A stretch of DNA of 16,573 bases, taken from NCBI GenBank assembly GCA_002284615.2, contig MU069458.1, positions 97,858 through 114,430 of the forward strand, in the 5' to 3' direction. Shown here piece by piece: positions 1 to 9,754 of the stretch (positions are counted from its first letter, which is position 1; every line of letters begins with the position of its first letter). This stretch comes from Dunaliella salina (lineage: Eukaryota > Chlorophyta > Chlorophyceae > Chlamydomonadales > Dunaliellaceae). The translations under genes were made by a program, and so were the position numbers. Below the pieces are notes generated by a model. That model searched no databases, was not told the DNA's origin, and was given only the letters and a program-made list of their open reading frames with translations.

Positions 1-90
1 GGGGAGGGCATGGGTGATGAGGAGGAAGCAGGGGAGCAGCAGCAGCAAGGGGAGGGCGTGGGTGAGGAGGAGGAGGAGGAGGAGCAGCCG
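1..90 (+). repeat. 48-bp in-frame tandem repeat in the acidic region
   Basis: A unit beginning ggggagggc.tgggtga is present at 1-48 and again from 49, after which it passes into a GAG triplet run. The period is 48 bases (16 codons), so copy-number change keeps the reading frame. It encodes the Gly/Glu/Gln-rich low-complexity stretch before the conserved C-terminal block. Confidence 0.7.
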
Positions 91-345
91 ATGCCCTCCG
101 AGCAAGGAAGTACGGAATGGGGAGGCATAGATGTAGAGGAAGAGGAGGGTGAAGAGTGTGGAGTGGAGGGAGAGGTTCAAGCAGCAGTCTTGGGCAAAAG
201 GCGCGCACATGTGCACAAACCACAGCCTGCGTACCGGATGCACTGGGACATGAATGCTGCTTGGAACCTGTGGGAGGTGTGCATTGCTGAGTATGCTGGG
301 AACCCTAGGCCCAGGTACTTGACGCGTGCGCACAATGCGGCATAG
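1..345 (+). CDS. C-terminal part of a Fanzor-like (TnpB-related) protein, 5' end outside window
   Basis: The frame is open from base 1 and ends in TAG at 343-345. About the first 60 residues are a Glu/Gly/Gln-rich low-complexity stretch. A basic segment (LGKRRAHVHKP) follows, then HWDMNAAWNLWEV at about 241-275 and a tail reading GNPRPRYLTRA. The D-x-N-A-A-x-N block followed by a short helix and a PRP tail resembles the last RuvC segment of Fanzor/TnpB nucleases, where that Asp is the third catalytic residue. Known family role: RNA-guided DNA cleavage, with the gene often carried on transposons. The zinc finger and the earlier RuvC motifs would lie upstream of the window, so the call rests on about 40 residues. 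The usual Arg before the Asp is Trp here. A UGUAA motif lies about 110 bases downstream. It could instead be another small acidic protein. Confidence 0.42.
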   Translation, partial: GEGMGDEEEAGEQQQQGEGVGEEEEEEEQPMPSEQGSTEWGGIDVEEEEGEECGVEGEVQAAVLGKRRAHVHKPQPAYRMHWDMNAAWNLWEVCIAEYAGNPRPRYLTRAHNAA

Positions 346-454
346 CCGCCGGGCTCATGCTCCCCAAGCAGACATGCACCGCTTAATTGTTGGTGTTATT
401 GTAGAGACACATCAGTTTAGCGCAGCACAGCAACAACATGCAGAATACTGCAAA

Positions 455-459
455 TGTAA
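455..459 (+). terminator. UGUAA-type polyadenylation motif for the left-edge gene
   Basis: TGTAA lies 110 bases after the stop at 345, in an otherwise ORF-free stretch (346-480) that separates two convergent genes. UGUAA is the usual poly(A) signal of chlorophyte algae. The placement fits, but the motif is only five bases. Confidence 0.35.
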
Positions 460-480
460 AGGAAAAAAAGTCTTGCACCC

Positions 481-1278
481 TCAAGTATTGTTGCCCACTT
501 CCAAATCAGGATGCGGCATTGAGGAGGTTGCCTCACTTCCAACATTATCTCTGCTTGGCTGGTAGCTTGTGGACATCCTTTGAATGTGCACAGTTGCTTG
601 GTCGTCTTGTTTGTACAGAGGATTCGGACAGCTGACACCTGCTACCCCTTTTTCTCCACTAAAACTCATTCTTCTCTTGCACACATAGAGTGTAGCTGCA
701 GCGATGATTGCAATGAAGAGGGAACCACCCACAGCACCACCTACTGCACCACCAATGGCCGCGCTCTCATTGCTGCTGCCATCACCATCAATTCCTCCCC
801 CTCCTGGACCTGCAATTCATGTTGTGGACATGTGCGGAGGAATTAAGCACAATGAATGGACATGTGCGTGGAGGCAATGAGCACATATGCATGGACATGC
901 ACATGGACATGTGCATGGAGGCAATGAGGACAACAAAGTGAGGTGACATGAAATGTAACCTTGAATTGCAGTGTTGCTGCCCGGACTGCCGGGAATGGCC
1001 AAAAAGAAGGGAAGATTGTGCTTGGAAAGTAACTGGCCACACGTCTTCTTCAAAATCTGAACAGATCTTAGCTCTTACAATATTTACATGGTACTGGGTA
1101 CATTGCCAATTCCTTTGCTTTTTGCATGCTCTGCATAATTGAAAGACATCAAATGTGTTCACAAGAGGCTGTGGCTGGGTTGAAAAAAGTTAAAAGTGCA
1201 GTTACCTGGGCTGGGCTCTGGCTGCAGCTCTATTTCATTGCCATCGTCGTCATTCTGTTGCAAGCTCACTCCTATGAT
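481..1278 (-). CDS. C-terminal exons of a single-pass membrane protein
   Basis: The last exon runs 809 to 481 on the minus strand and ends in TGA. It follows a ttgcag acceptor and starts in splice phase 1. It reads a Gly-rich stalk (PGGGGIDGDG), a repeated Gly-Ala-Val block, and a hydrophobic helix (SLFIAIIAAATLYVC, about 675-725). The basic stop-transfer KRRM and a cytoplasmic tail of about 60 residues with an NPLY sequence come next. A preceding exon at 1278-1206 (73 nt, cacag acceptor, CCCAG/GTAAC donor) ends in the matching phase and adds an acidic, Pro-rich stalk (NDDDGNEIELQPEPSP). This predicts a type I surface protein whose ectodomain lies further upstream. A possible Cys-containing exon ends at a GTAAGT donor near 1654, but it has an in-frame TAA. 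I do not recognise the family; the retroelement at 1.9-3.5 kb may have cut the gene. Confidence 0.5.
820..935. repeat. Degenerate short tandem repeat in an intron of the membrane-protein gene
   Basis: Variants of tggacatgtgc(g/a)tggaggcaatgag recur at about 825, 855 and 904, with a short partial copy near 893. The spacing is irregular (30-48 bases). It lies inside the predicted intron between the exons at 481-809 and 1206-1278. ORFs crossing it are repeat translations rich in Met, His and Cys. Confidence 0.5.
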
Positions 1279-1885
1279 CTGTGTTGCAAAATGAAAAAAA
1301 AAACTGACTTGGCAGGATGAAGCAGAAGGGCATCACATGTATAAGCAGCCTTGCAAACAAATTGAAAAGTGCTCATTTGGGTCTTTGGAAAGTAAGCACA
1401 GAAAGGTCAATCCATCCTTTTACATGTTGTCCTCCAAACGTACTGACAGGCCTTTGACTTTTCTATAGCACCGCATGCAGCTCCAAAACGTCAAAGGAAA
1501 TCTTTTTCTCGAAGATGAAATCAAAACTGCCAATTTAAGCATAGCAGTTTGATCACTTGCAGCGTCAAGTACACTTTTGACGAACAATCAAATATCCATT
1601 CCAGATCACCCACTCCACCCATTTGTTGGTATCTGGCAATCAAGAATACTTACGCCAGCAAAATAGCTTTACCAAAAATCAGGGATGGGACCTATTAGGC
1701 TCTGAGAGTTGCCAGAAGCATATGAACTTGATTCACACTCGACACAAACAACACCTGCAGGTACTTTTTGCCAAACTAAGCTGATTGAAAAGAAGAAGAA
1801 AAGAAAAGTCTATGCAAGCCAAAGGCCGCGTGTATTAAGGGAAGAACCCCTAACAAAAGTTAGAGGCCTCACCAGGTCTTCAATG
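1279..1885. other. No clear gene; possible upstream exon or intron of the membrane-protein gene
   Basis: No long ORF with recognisable motifs is present. On the minus strand there is a good donor (GGC/GTAAGT, intron starting at 1653) preceded by about 85 bases with a tgcag acceptor-like start, encoding Cys, Tyr and Gly residues. That reading contains a TAA, so I do not call it an exon. The 3' remains of the retroelement fade into this stretch. Confidence 0.3.
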
Positions 1886-1889
1886 AAAG

Positions 1890-3502
1890 CCAATAGAAAT
1901 TGTGGAAAGGGTCCCTGGCATCTGGAAGTGCAATGTCTATGGCGTGAGAGAGGGCTGCGGTGCGAGCGCAAGCGTCGGCCCCCTCATTTCCTATGATGCC
2001 AGAGTGGGCTTTGACTTAGTAAAAATGGATAGGGTGAGGGGAGTGCTTTGATATGGTTGGTATTGTATGGATGAGCTCTGCATGTAGGTGATACCTCATG
2101 CGCATCGGGTTAAGGGTTTGATTAGAAATCTGAAAAAAGCAGGATGCACTATCAGTGGCAATCTCAGTTTGCTCATGTTGGAGTGCCAAAAGGAAACCCA
2201 CAAGTTCTGCTCTGGTGATGGTATTGGTTGGCCCATGGCCATTGGTTTTTATGTGGAGTTGCAAGTGTTGGGAGGGTGCAGCAGTGTCACTTCCTGGTTG
2301 TAAACACCTGAACCGGAAAGGGGTGGGGAGTCGTCATCTTTTTGTTTAATCACACTGCCATCAGTGTAGGTGATTTCCCTCCAGTCCTTGACTTCAGGTG
2401 TGAACGTCTTTTTGGAGTTGGCAGGGGTGAATTCTGCCCTTTCCTGAGGGCACTTGTGTAAGCAGCTATGGGTGTCAGGGGGGAGTGATTGGAATTCCTG
2501 TTTCCAAGTATTTGATGCTAGGCGTTGGTGGGTACGCAGCGGCATGACAGTATTTGGAGTACCCAAAGGTAGCCAACAAGCTTCTGGTGTAACTTGCTGT
2601 ACATCTTGCTGGAGGCACTGAAATCAGCCTTTGTTTGCGGTATCTAGTATTTCTCTGGCGTTAGGGTTCCACACAACGATGAGTTGCATAGGATAGGAAA
2701 GTGGAGTAGGAATGGTGATGGTGTCAAACCAGTGTTGTGGTGCTTGGAATTGGATTTTCCTCGCAGGGAATTCGGCGAGAACTTTTGCAGTATCTGGGTA
2801 TTATTTCAGCCAGCTCATATACGCGTTACAGCTGAAGCCTCTCCAGTGGGGCAGGAGCATGAATGTGGCAACTGGATCTGTGGAATGGAGGGAGGAGTGC
2901 ACTGCGTGGCGTAGGAGTTTAAACATCATTTCATCATCGTGTGGAGGATGGCAGAAGGAGAAGCCAGTGTAGCGCACAGAGAGGGCGTCTGTGTGCGTCC
3001 CAAAGACCTGTTCTCGTTAGTTTGTGCTGAAATAATTGTAGGTATTTCTAAAATCAAGAGGGCTGGAAAACCTCTCCGCTGAGACCATGCACCATTTATG
3101 CAGGGCTGATCGGATGTGGGAAGGAGTAATAAACATCTTTGAATTGAAAACCTTTTTGCTCTGGGCCAAAAGATTTTTCTGATGAGCCTTCTGGCGTGAG
3201 AGCAGACCCATGATTTCAGATGCTAAATCCTGGACAGGGGGCTGAATGGTGGCATGGATACCTGCTCTTTTTGCTGCTTCGTAGGCTTTGAGCAGGGTTG
3301 TGAGCCTTTCTATAGTGAGCATACCCATGCCATTGGCATTGTAGATACAGGCGCATTCAGAGGTGGTTACCTCTGGCATTTGTGTTGGCATGGCAACCTC
3401 ATCAGTTGTGTCCGAGCGTTCAGTTGTGTCCGAGTTGTGTCCAAGGAGCTGCTTGGCCCCCATGGCTGGCCCACCCTTGCCTAGGTTAAAAGCGGCCATC
3501 TA
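1890..3502 (-). pseudogene. Decayed retroelement ORF with an RNase H domain
   Basis: On the minus strand one frame runs from about 3499 to 2249, interrupted by TAA at 3017-3019 and 2801-2803 and TGA at 2624-2626. TAG lies just before the first ATG at 3500-3502. A one-base shift near 2250-2285 moves to the frame that continues to about 1890, with another TAA at 2016-2018. The C-terminal half is an RNase H: YTDGS (near 2360), RAEL, ATDSA, then VKAHSG and GNEGAD, giving the D-E-D-H-D active-site set. The N-terminal half contains FCHPPHDEM and a LLPHWRG segment, loosely like the NPPF region of adenine methyltransferase folds. That second comparison is weak. No reverse transcriptase motif (such as YADD) is visible, so this is a fragment or a rearranged copy. 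In mobile elements RNase H degrades RNA in RNA-DNA hybrids. Confidence 0.65.
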
Positions 3503-4194
3503 CTGCCTTTTATCACAAGTCAAGACCCACTGCACCATTTTTTGGCCTGAGCAATGCGTTGGATGGCTCATGTTTTTGCTCTACCAGGAGGCGTAAAGAG
3601 AGCAGGAAGCAGCGTGTGGAGCACACGCCTTGCCACACAGGTATCTTTTGGCTTGTCATTTAAGTTTTAATAGACGAGTTATGCTGGGCAGCACTCAGGA
3701 ATGTGCTCAGGTCTCCAGGGGACGCTGCGTTTGGAAGACCATGTCACTTCCTGCTTCAGCGTGCACACCTGTTCTGACAGGTCAACCCACTTCAGCACAC
3801 TTCCCTGGTGTTCCCCCGCAAAATCTGACATTGCAGTATGATTAGGCAACCTCAGAGTAGATTAATCCCTGAAGTGCTCGTCATTTGGTGCAAGTTCGAA
3901 AATCCTCCTTACTCTGCGCAGGCATGCCAAGATGGGTGCAAAACAGCTTCTGAGACACACAGAGCATCTCCACGCGCCAAATCTTCTGCATTGCTCGTCA
4001 CTGGGACCAAAACATGTAGTTTGATCAGAGCATGCACAGAGGTGAATGTAGAGCCTAAAGGTGCAATTGGCTTCACTAAGGCAGGTCCAGCCATGGGGAC
4101 TACCCAGCGCGTGACAATTGTTCATACGTATTCACTAATGCAACCATAATTTTTCAATAAAGGTGTTACATTCCCAAAATGGACAAAGATTAAA
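3503..4194. other. No gene recognised between the retroelement remnant and the transposon
   Basis: ORFs on both strands (for example 3838-4149 plus and 3862-4125 minus) overlap each other and show no family motif, repeats or splice-supported structure. The stretch may include the 5' part of the retroelement on the minus strand or the insertion target of the transposon. I see no tRNA, terminator or clear promoter here. Confidence 0.4.
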
Positions 4195-4314
4195 GGGACT
4201 GACCCAACCTCACCGGCAAGGGGCACCTTTCCAAAACTGCAACCCACACTTCAATTCTTTTTTTGATCGATTCAGTAATTTTCACTCTTTAAGTCGAACT
4301 ATCCAAAGTGGGGG
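4195..4314 (+). repeat. Left terminal inverted repeat of the MULE element
   Basis: Read 5' to 3', this stretch matches the reverse complement of 10898-11017 along its whole length. Differences are C/T near 4243, T7 against T6 near 4258-4264, A/T just after it, and C/T near 4303. Such long, near-identical terminal repeats are typical of MULEs and normally serve as transposase binding sites. Confidence 0.92.
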
Positions 4315-4443
4315 TCCGCGCTCTCCTGAGAGGAGGACAAAGTGGGGGATGGCCGCGATGATCTTTATGCCGCAGTTCCTCATTTCCGAAATTCTTCAAT
4401 TTTAGCAAACTGAACGTAACTGTGTCGTTGTCCTCCTCTTGGG
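4315..4443 (+). promoter_or_regulatory. Presumed promoter/leader region of the transposase gene
   Basis: This is the only space between the left inverted repeat and the first candidate start codon. It contains a 10-base inverted repeat (aggaggacaa at 4331-4340 and ttgtcctcct at 4428-4437). No convincing TATA box was seen. Assignment is by position only. Confidence 0.25.
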
Positions 4444-7400
4444 TTGGCTGAAACATGGCCAGGCTCAAAGGCCTCTTCCGTTCTGGCCAGCCTGGGCAGG
4501 TGCAATTCTACATGCGTGTTTCTGTCTTCCTTGCATTGCTCTGGAGGCCTGCATCCGCGTGGCACAGCAAGGAGCCATCAACTGGAGACTTGGAGTCAGG
4601 AGGCTTCAATGATCCCACGCCTGCAGAGGTGGAGCCATAGGGTGGAACGTGTAAGACTGTTCCTCCAAAGTAACCCAATAGTAATACAAAATGTTTGATC
4701 TGTGTGCTTGATGCAGATAAAAGCTGCTGGATCCAAGTTCAACCGGTACAAGGAAGGAATGACAGAGCCGCAGAAGAACCTCTTTCCTTCTCTACAGCCT
4801 GATGGGAAGGATCAGAAACAACCTGCAATATTCTCTTGGGAGGGAGTGAAGCTGCTGCTGAGCAAGACCAAGGATGTCTGTGAGTTTGGGCTAGCCAGCT
4901 GTCATTGACTGTCATGATGCTTTGGAACTTCTGCATGCTGTTTTGGAACTGCCACTTACAAAAACCTGCATGCTGTTTTGCAGTTCGAATTATGTACTTC
5001 TGGAGGCACTACAAATCTGAGCTTACAACAACGTCCCCCCCCCCCCTGAAGAAGAGCAAATCCGCATGCGGCAAAACTTTGATCAACTGGCTAACTTTAC
5101 TGCCTGTCTGACTCTGGGCTCCAAGCTCCACTTGATTGAGGCCCTCCCTGATGGAGGCATTTGTGCTGTATTGCAAGATTGGCCTGCATACTTACATTTT
5201 AAGCAAGAATACCAAGCTTTTTCAAATGCTGATTTTTACGTCAAATCTACGGAAATTGCTGGTGGCAAGTTCATCCAACGCTTAAACTGCAGGTAGGTCT
5301 GCATACTCTTTTTTTCCTCCTCCTAGCATGTGTGCTCAATGCATCCAGATGCCGAAATAGAGGCTGAAAATGCTGCTCCATACTGCTGCTGTGCGTAGGC
5401 GAAGTGGCAAGGCCCCTTGGGAGCAAACTGCACCACACAATGCAACAGCCCACCCTAGCATTAAGGGCTGCGGCTGCACTGCTCACCTTCGCACAGAACT
5501 GCATCCAGTCTATGCACAGGAGGTTGGTGTGACACGTATGAATTTTACCCAGAACATGGATGCTGATTATACACGTACGGTTCATATGTTCATTCAACCT
5601 GAGCATACTGGTCACATTCCTGAGGAGGACAGCCTTGTCAATATGCTGAAGACAGATGACCGAGTTGTTGCTGAGATCCATCGTCTAGCGTCAAATTTGA
5701 AGGTGCCCCTGCCAGTGATTTACACAGAGGTCCAAAAATTTTCAGATCAGCTGACTGCCAATTTGGATTATGTCACTCCTGAGTCTTCCAAATTTTTCCC
5801 TACTGAATCTACTGTTTTCAAGATTGTGAGACGCTTCAGAGAGCGACAGCAGCTTGATCCTCAGGACCATCTGGCCACCCAGAAATTCATTGAGCAGGAC
5901 AGAAGAGAGAACCCAGGTGAGTGGGGGTGTTTTTGTTTGTTCTTGTGGCTGAATCTGTTTGTCCTTTCCTACCAGGAAATCAAGGCTTGATGCATATAAC
6001 AAATTGAGAGAAGTGGAACCGTCTCCTTTGTTTGCAGATGACTCTTGGTTGTATGAGGCAGGTGATGGTCCCAACGGCACCAGAAAAAATGTTACTTGTG
6101 CACCAGACTGCCTTCCAGAAGTACATGTTGAACAAGTATGGGAACATGAGTGTGGGAATGGATGCATCCTACAAGACAAATCTGTGGGGATTTCCGCTGA
6201 TGAATATCGTTGTTTTAGACAACCACGGCCATGGCTTTCCTGCTGCAACTGTACTTCTTCAGTCTGAGGAGGGACCTCTGATAGCCGCTGCTTTGCAACA
6301 GTAAGTGGAATGCATGGTCCGCAGCTGATTTGGAGGGCCAATACACTGGCTGTGCATGTCCTGGATGTATGTAAATGCCATGCGTTTAGAAACAACATGC
6401 TTGCCCCCTTCTTGCCTGCAGGCTGCGTATTTGGAACCCTTTATGGCATCCAAAATTTTTTTCGATAGACAAAAGCCAGGCAGAGATGAATGCAATCTCT
6501 AATGTGTTTCCATCAGCCAGGATTTTATTGTGTGATTTCCATACACTATAATCTTGGCAGAGATGGCTCCATTCCAGCGATGTGCCTGCTCAATACCGGA
6601 CAGATGTCTTTCAAAAGTGTGCATTGCAACCTGCTTGTCTCCGCTGCTGTTTATTGGGATTTGAAATGGTGCAAAATGTCATTAATCCCTCTCCTTCGTT
6701 CTCTTTTTCCTTCCCCTTTCAGGATGCGGTCAGCCTTGTATGCTGAGACTGAGTGGGAATTCCATGATGGCTTGCGTGCTTTGAAGTCCTCTCCTGGCTG
6801 GAAGGCGAGCAACAGGATCAAGCATTACTTCAAAGAGCACTGGGAGAGCTGCACACATATGTGGGCTCACTTTCGCCGACAGGTATGTCTCTGCTTGCAG
6901 CTGCACCCGCTTGCAGGGAACAAGTGTCAGACAGTCCCTTTTCCTCCCTGTTGTCCAGGAGTTTTGCTCGGAAATGCACACTAACAACTTGACTGAGGCT
7001 GTAAATAAAGTGTTGAAGTAAGTTTTTTGAAACAAGGCACAACCGGCGTCTTGACTCCCTGCTTGAATGTCTGGAAAGGGACGTGCTTCCGCACTACAGA
7101 AGGAACTACGTTGCCAACAACAAAAAGTAAGTGCTCAGTAGCAGCAAGTGCCATGCTTGCAAGTCATGTGCGTCATAAATTCTGGGTCATGGGCGCATGG
7201 ATTGCCTTCTTGATGCAGGTCTGCCCGCGAGGATGCCCTCAACAGGCCTGATCCACTGCCAGACTTTTTAATTGGGAGGCCGCTGCAGCTGAGGAAGGAC
7301 CTGCAGGAGAGTGCTAAAATGGGGAGCGCAACTGCGCACCTTGTGCAATCATGGAATGGTGAGGAATGCTTTAAGAGATCATGCTTGTGCAAATTCCAGA

Positions 7401-7732
7401 CCAATCTTACAGGATTTCACCTCAAGCAATGCTCATCTCTAGCATCCCTCCCTCCGACATCCCTTGCAGGCACACACGAATTCATTTTTCCCATGCCTGA
7501 GCAAAGCTTGCAGCGCACCTTTAAAAACACAGGGGCAGCAACATCCGGTCTCACTTTTGATATGTGGAGATTGTGCAACCCTTTATTTTACATTGTCAAT
7601 TTATTGGACGGCAGCTGCACATGCAGGAACTTATTGCTCACCCAGATTCCCTGCAAGCACATTTTTGCTGTCATGCAACGCACTATGAAGCGCTGGGCAG
7701 ATCTGCCACACAATTTGCTTTCTAATCCCTGA
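4444..7732 (+). pseudogene. MULE transposase with SWIM zinc finger (N-terminal part of fusion gene), frame-disrupted
   Basis: The exons fit GT-AG introns with matching phases: 4444-4650 (least certain), 4717-4879, 4984-5292, 5399-5916, 6038-6300, 6422-6616, 6723-6882, 6959-7126, 7219-7358, 7470-7732. A Cys-containing N-terminal region (RLNC...GCGCTAHL, about 5280-5490) resembles the zinc DNA-binding domains of MULE/FAR1 proteins. DDE core: first Asp in GMDASYKTN (6161), second in FSIDKSQAE (6468), then LLCDFH (6531-6542) and the likely Glu in YAETEWEF (about 6745). The SWIM finger is C-T-C at 7616-7624 and C-K-H at 7652-7660. The DDE domain cuts and joins element ends; SWIM binds DNA or partner proteins. 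Breaks: one C missing in C12 (5035-5046), one extra A in A6 (6084-6089), one extra base at 7019-7028, TAA at 6549-6551 and TGA at 7730-7732. The same frame continues into the YqaJ part. Confidence 0.85.
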
Positions 7733-9707
7733 TTAAACATTGACAGAGAGTTGCGTTGAGACAGCAGTTCCACCCTAACACAGCTGTGCACTCCTTTGCA
7801 GAATCGTCTTCTCAGAGCCTCTCAGTATAACGAGATCTTAAAATTCTACATCCCCATCCTCTTGTGTTCTCCTCAGGTTGTTCCTTCCGCATCACAACCA
7901 GCTGCTCCCCAGCCTGGTGCTCCCCAGCTTGCTGCTCCTTGGCTTTGTATTGACAGAGAGGTGCGTTGAGACAGCAGTTCCACCCTAACACAGCTGTGCA
8001 CTCCTTTGCAGAATCGTCTTCTCAGAGCCTCTCAGTATAACAAGATCTTAAAATTCTACATCCCCATTCTCTTGTGTTCTCCTCAGGTTGCTCCTTCCGC
8101 ATCACAACCAGCTGCTCCTGCTTCGACCCAACCCTTTCACCCTGCTCCTTCCCCTAGCCTGCACTCCTCACCGATGCCTTGCAGCCCCCCTCCCTCACAT
8201 CCTCCCTCAGACTCAGGTGCCGTCCACCCAGCAGAACAACACCCTGGGAATGTCAGTCATGCAGAGCCCAGTTCTGCTGATGTCAGAGAGGTGAAGGGTC
8301 TGCTGAGGAAGTGTGAAACTGCATTGTATAATGGGGCTGACTGTGAATTGCTGAAGTCTAAGCTCAATGAGACAGTGGATGCAATTGAGCTTACCCTGCC
8401 CTCTTGTCGCTTTGCCCAGCAAAATAACACAGCAGCAGTGCGAGCAGCTGATAAGCATATGATGCGGCAGAGCATGGGGTCGAGTAAGCCTACTGCTAAG
8501 CATGCAGCCAAGCCCAAGAAGATCATGCGCACTACCATTAGATTGAATCGCACCAATGCCACCACCAGCAGCAAATGGGGGGAGGTTAAACAGCCTGGGC
8601 GTCCTAAGGTTAGTAAAAAGTCTTCCTTTCCGCCCATTCAAAAGCTGCCCACAAAGAGCACAGGCTCTGCAGTCATGGATGGGCTGTTTGTAGGTGACAT
8701 TCATAACACATACTCCCCTCGTCTTCAAAAGCGGGCTAAGCAGCCAAAGCAGCCAAGCTTGTTTGGTTCTGTGCCAAGTGTTGATCTGTATGCCATGGAT
8801 GTGTACGACGTCGGTGGGTTTGTGCCTCTCCATGATTCCTTTATGGGCACTATCCCTTGCGTCCCTAGTGCTGTGGCTGAGAGGGTCATCTTATATTCAA
8901 GGATGTGCACTGATGTCACCCACGTTCAAGCAAGGCACACAGCCTTGGCATGCTGCTCGAGAGGCAGCTTGTACTGCATCCCACATTGCCACCCTTCTTG
9001 GCCTGGCATCTTACCCTTGCCCACCCACACAAGCATCACAACTTGCCATGAGCTGGGGCTCACGCCATGAAGCAAATGGCTTGGCCTCTGTGATGAATAG
9101 CATTAATGATATCAGCGATTTCATGCTTCGGGAGTGCTCATTGGGAATGCCCTGTGATCTGGCTGTGCATGAGCAAGGCCTGTTTTTTTTGCCTTTTTTT
9201 CACCCTATTCTTCATGGCACATTGTTTGCCAGTGCTGGTTCCCCTTTCGCAATCGCAACATCGCCAGATGCAAGGCTAATTAGCTCATCAGGAGTGAACA
9301 TTTTGCTGGAGGTGAAGGGTCCATTTCCATTCATTGAGAGGGATGATGGTGTTTGGATGTGGTGCAGCAAAAAAAGTGCTTTTCCAATGCATGGAATTCA
9401 TGCTGGTCAATTTGTACAATGTCAGGTGCAGATGTTGGTGACAGGCGTGCAGTACTGCTTGTTGGTGGGTTGGGGGGTGGAGGAGAGCATCGTCAAATTT
9501 GTCCCGTTTGATTTTGATTGGTGCAAGCAAATGGTGCTCATGCTCAGCCAACAGCCTATTTTGAAGCATAACATTGATTTTCACCAGGTGCAGCAAGTGC
9601 AGCGTGAGCAGTTTGAGCCGACCACAAGTCTGAAGTGTGTTGCCATTTGTGCATCTTGCCGCATCACAAGTGCAAAGGGGCCGAAAAGGGAGCGCTGGCT
9701 TAAGTAA
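7733..9707 (+). pseudogene. YqaJ-type PD-(D/E)XK nuclease module, C-terminal part of the transposase fusion, one frameshift
   Basis: The reading frame of the SWIM exon continues past TGA 7730-7732 through a duplicated segment (7741-8119) into an open frame to about 8920. That part has a Pro/Ser-rich linker (about 8090-8220), a charged helical stretch (8280-8400) and a basic region with KQPGRPKVSKK, like an AT-hook (about 8590-8625). A one-base shift at about 8905-8935 moves to the frame ending in TAA at 9705-9707. This frame carries PWHAAREAACTASHIA, WGSRHEAN (Glu at 9069), ATSPDARL (Asp at 9267), LLEVKGP (Glu 9309, Lys 9315) and QCQVQMLVTG (9417-9440). These are the E, D, E-x-K and Gln motifs of the YqaJ / lambda-exonuclease-like family, which resects or cleaves DNA in recombination. 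The active-site residues are all present, so a repaired reading frame would plausibly encode an active fold. It could alternatively be a separate gene, but no stop-to-start gap supports that. Confidence 0.78.
7741..8119 (+). repeat. Tandem duplication (210-bp period) at the SWIM-YqaJ junction
   Basis: About 168 bases starting tgacagagag at 7741 recur at 7951 with few changes. They are separated by 42 unique bases encoding Ala/Pro-rich residues. The offset of 210 is a multiple of three, so the frame is kept. The unit contains a 51-base intron-like stretch: in the second copy AGAGAG/GTGCGT (7961) to TTTGCAG (8011). In the first copy the donor GT is TT, so only the second copy can splice at that site. 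The unspliced first copy contains an in-frame TGA at 7757-7759. Confidence 0.85.
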
Positions 9708-9754
9708 ACTTAGCTGATTTGATAGTAGGCTGTTCAGAATTTTTTTGGACGCTG

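Noticed and set aside
788..1162. 124-codon minus-strand ORF with Met/His/Cys-rich sequence
   Set aside because: Much of it is the translation of the short tandem repeat at 820-935 and it overlaps a splice acceptor; no motif.
1654..1745. Cys-rich ectodomain exon of the membrane protein (minus strand)
   Set aside because: It has a good GTAAGT donor, but the reading contains TAA and too few cysteines to define a domain.
6549..6551. Nuclear code change with TAA/TAG read as Gln, as in some ulvophyte algae
   Set aside because: The PEPC gene ends NTG-TAA exactly where the family ends, so TAA acts as a stop here. TGA also interrupts the same elements.
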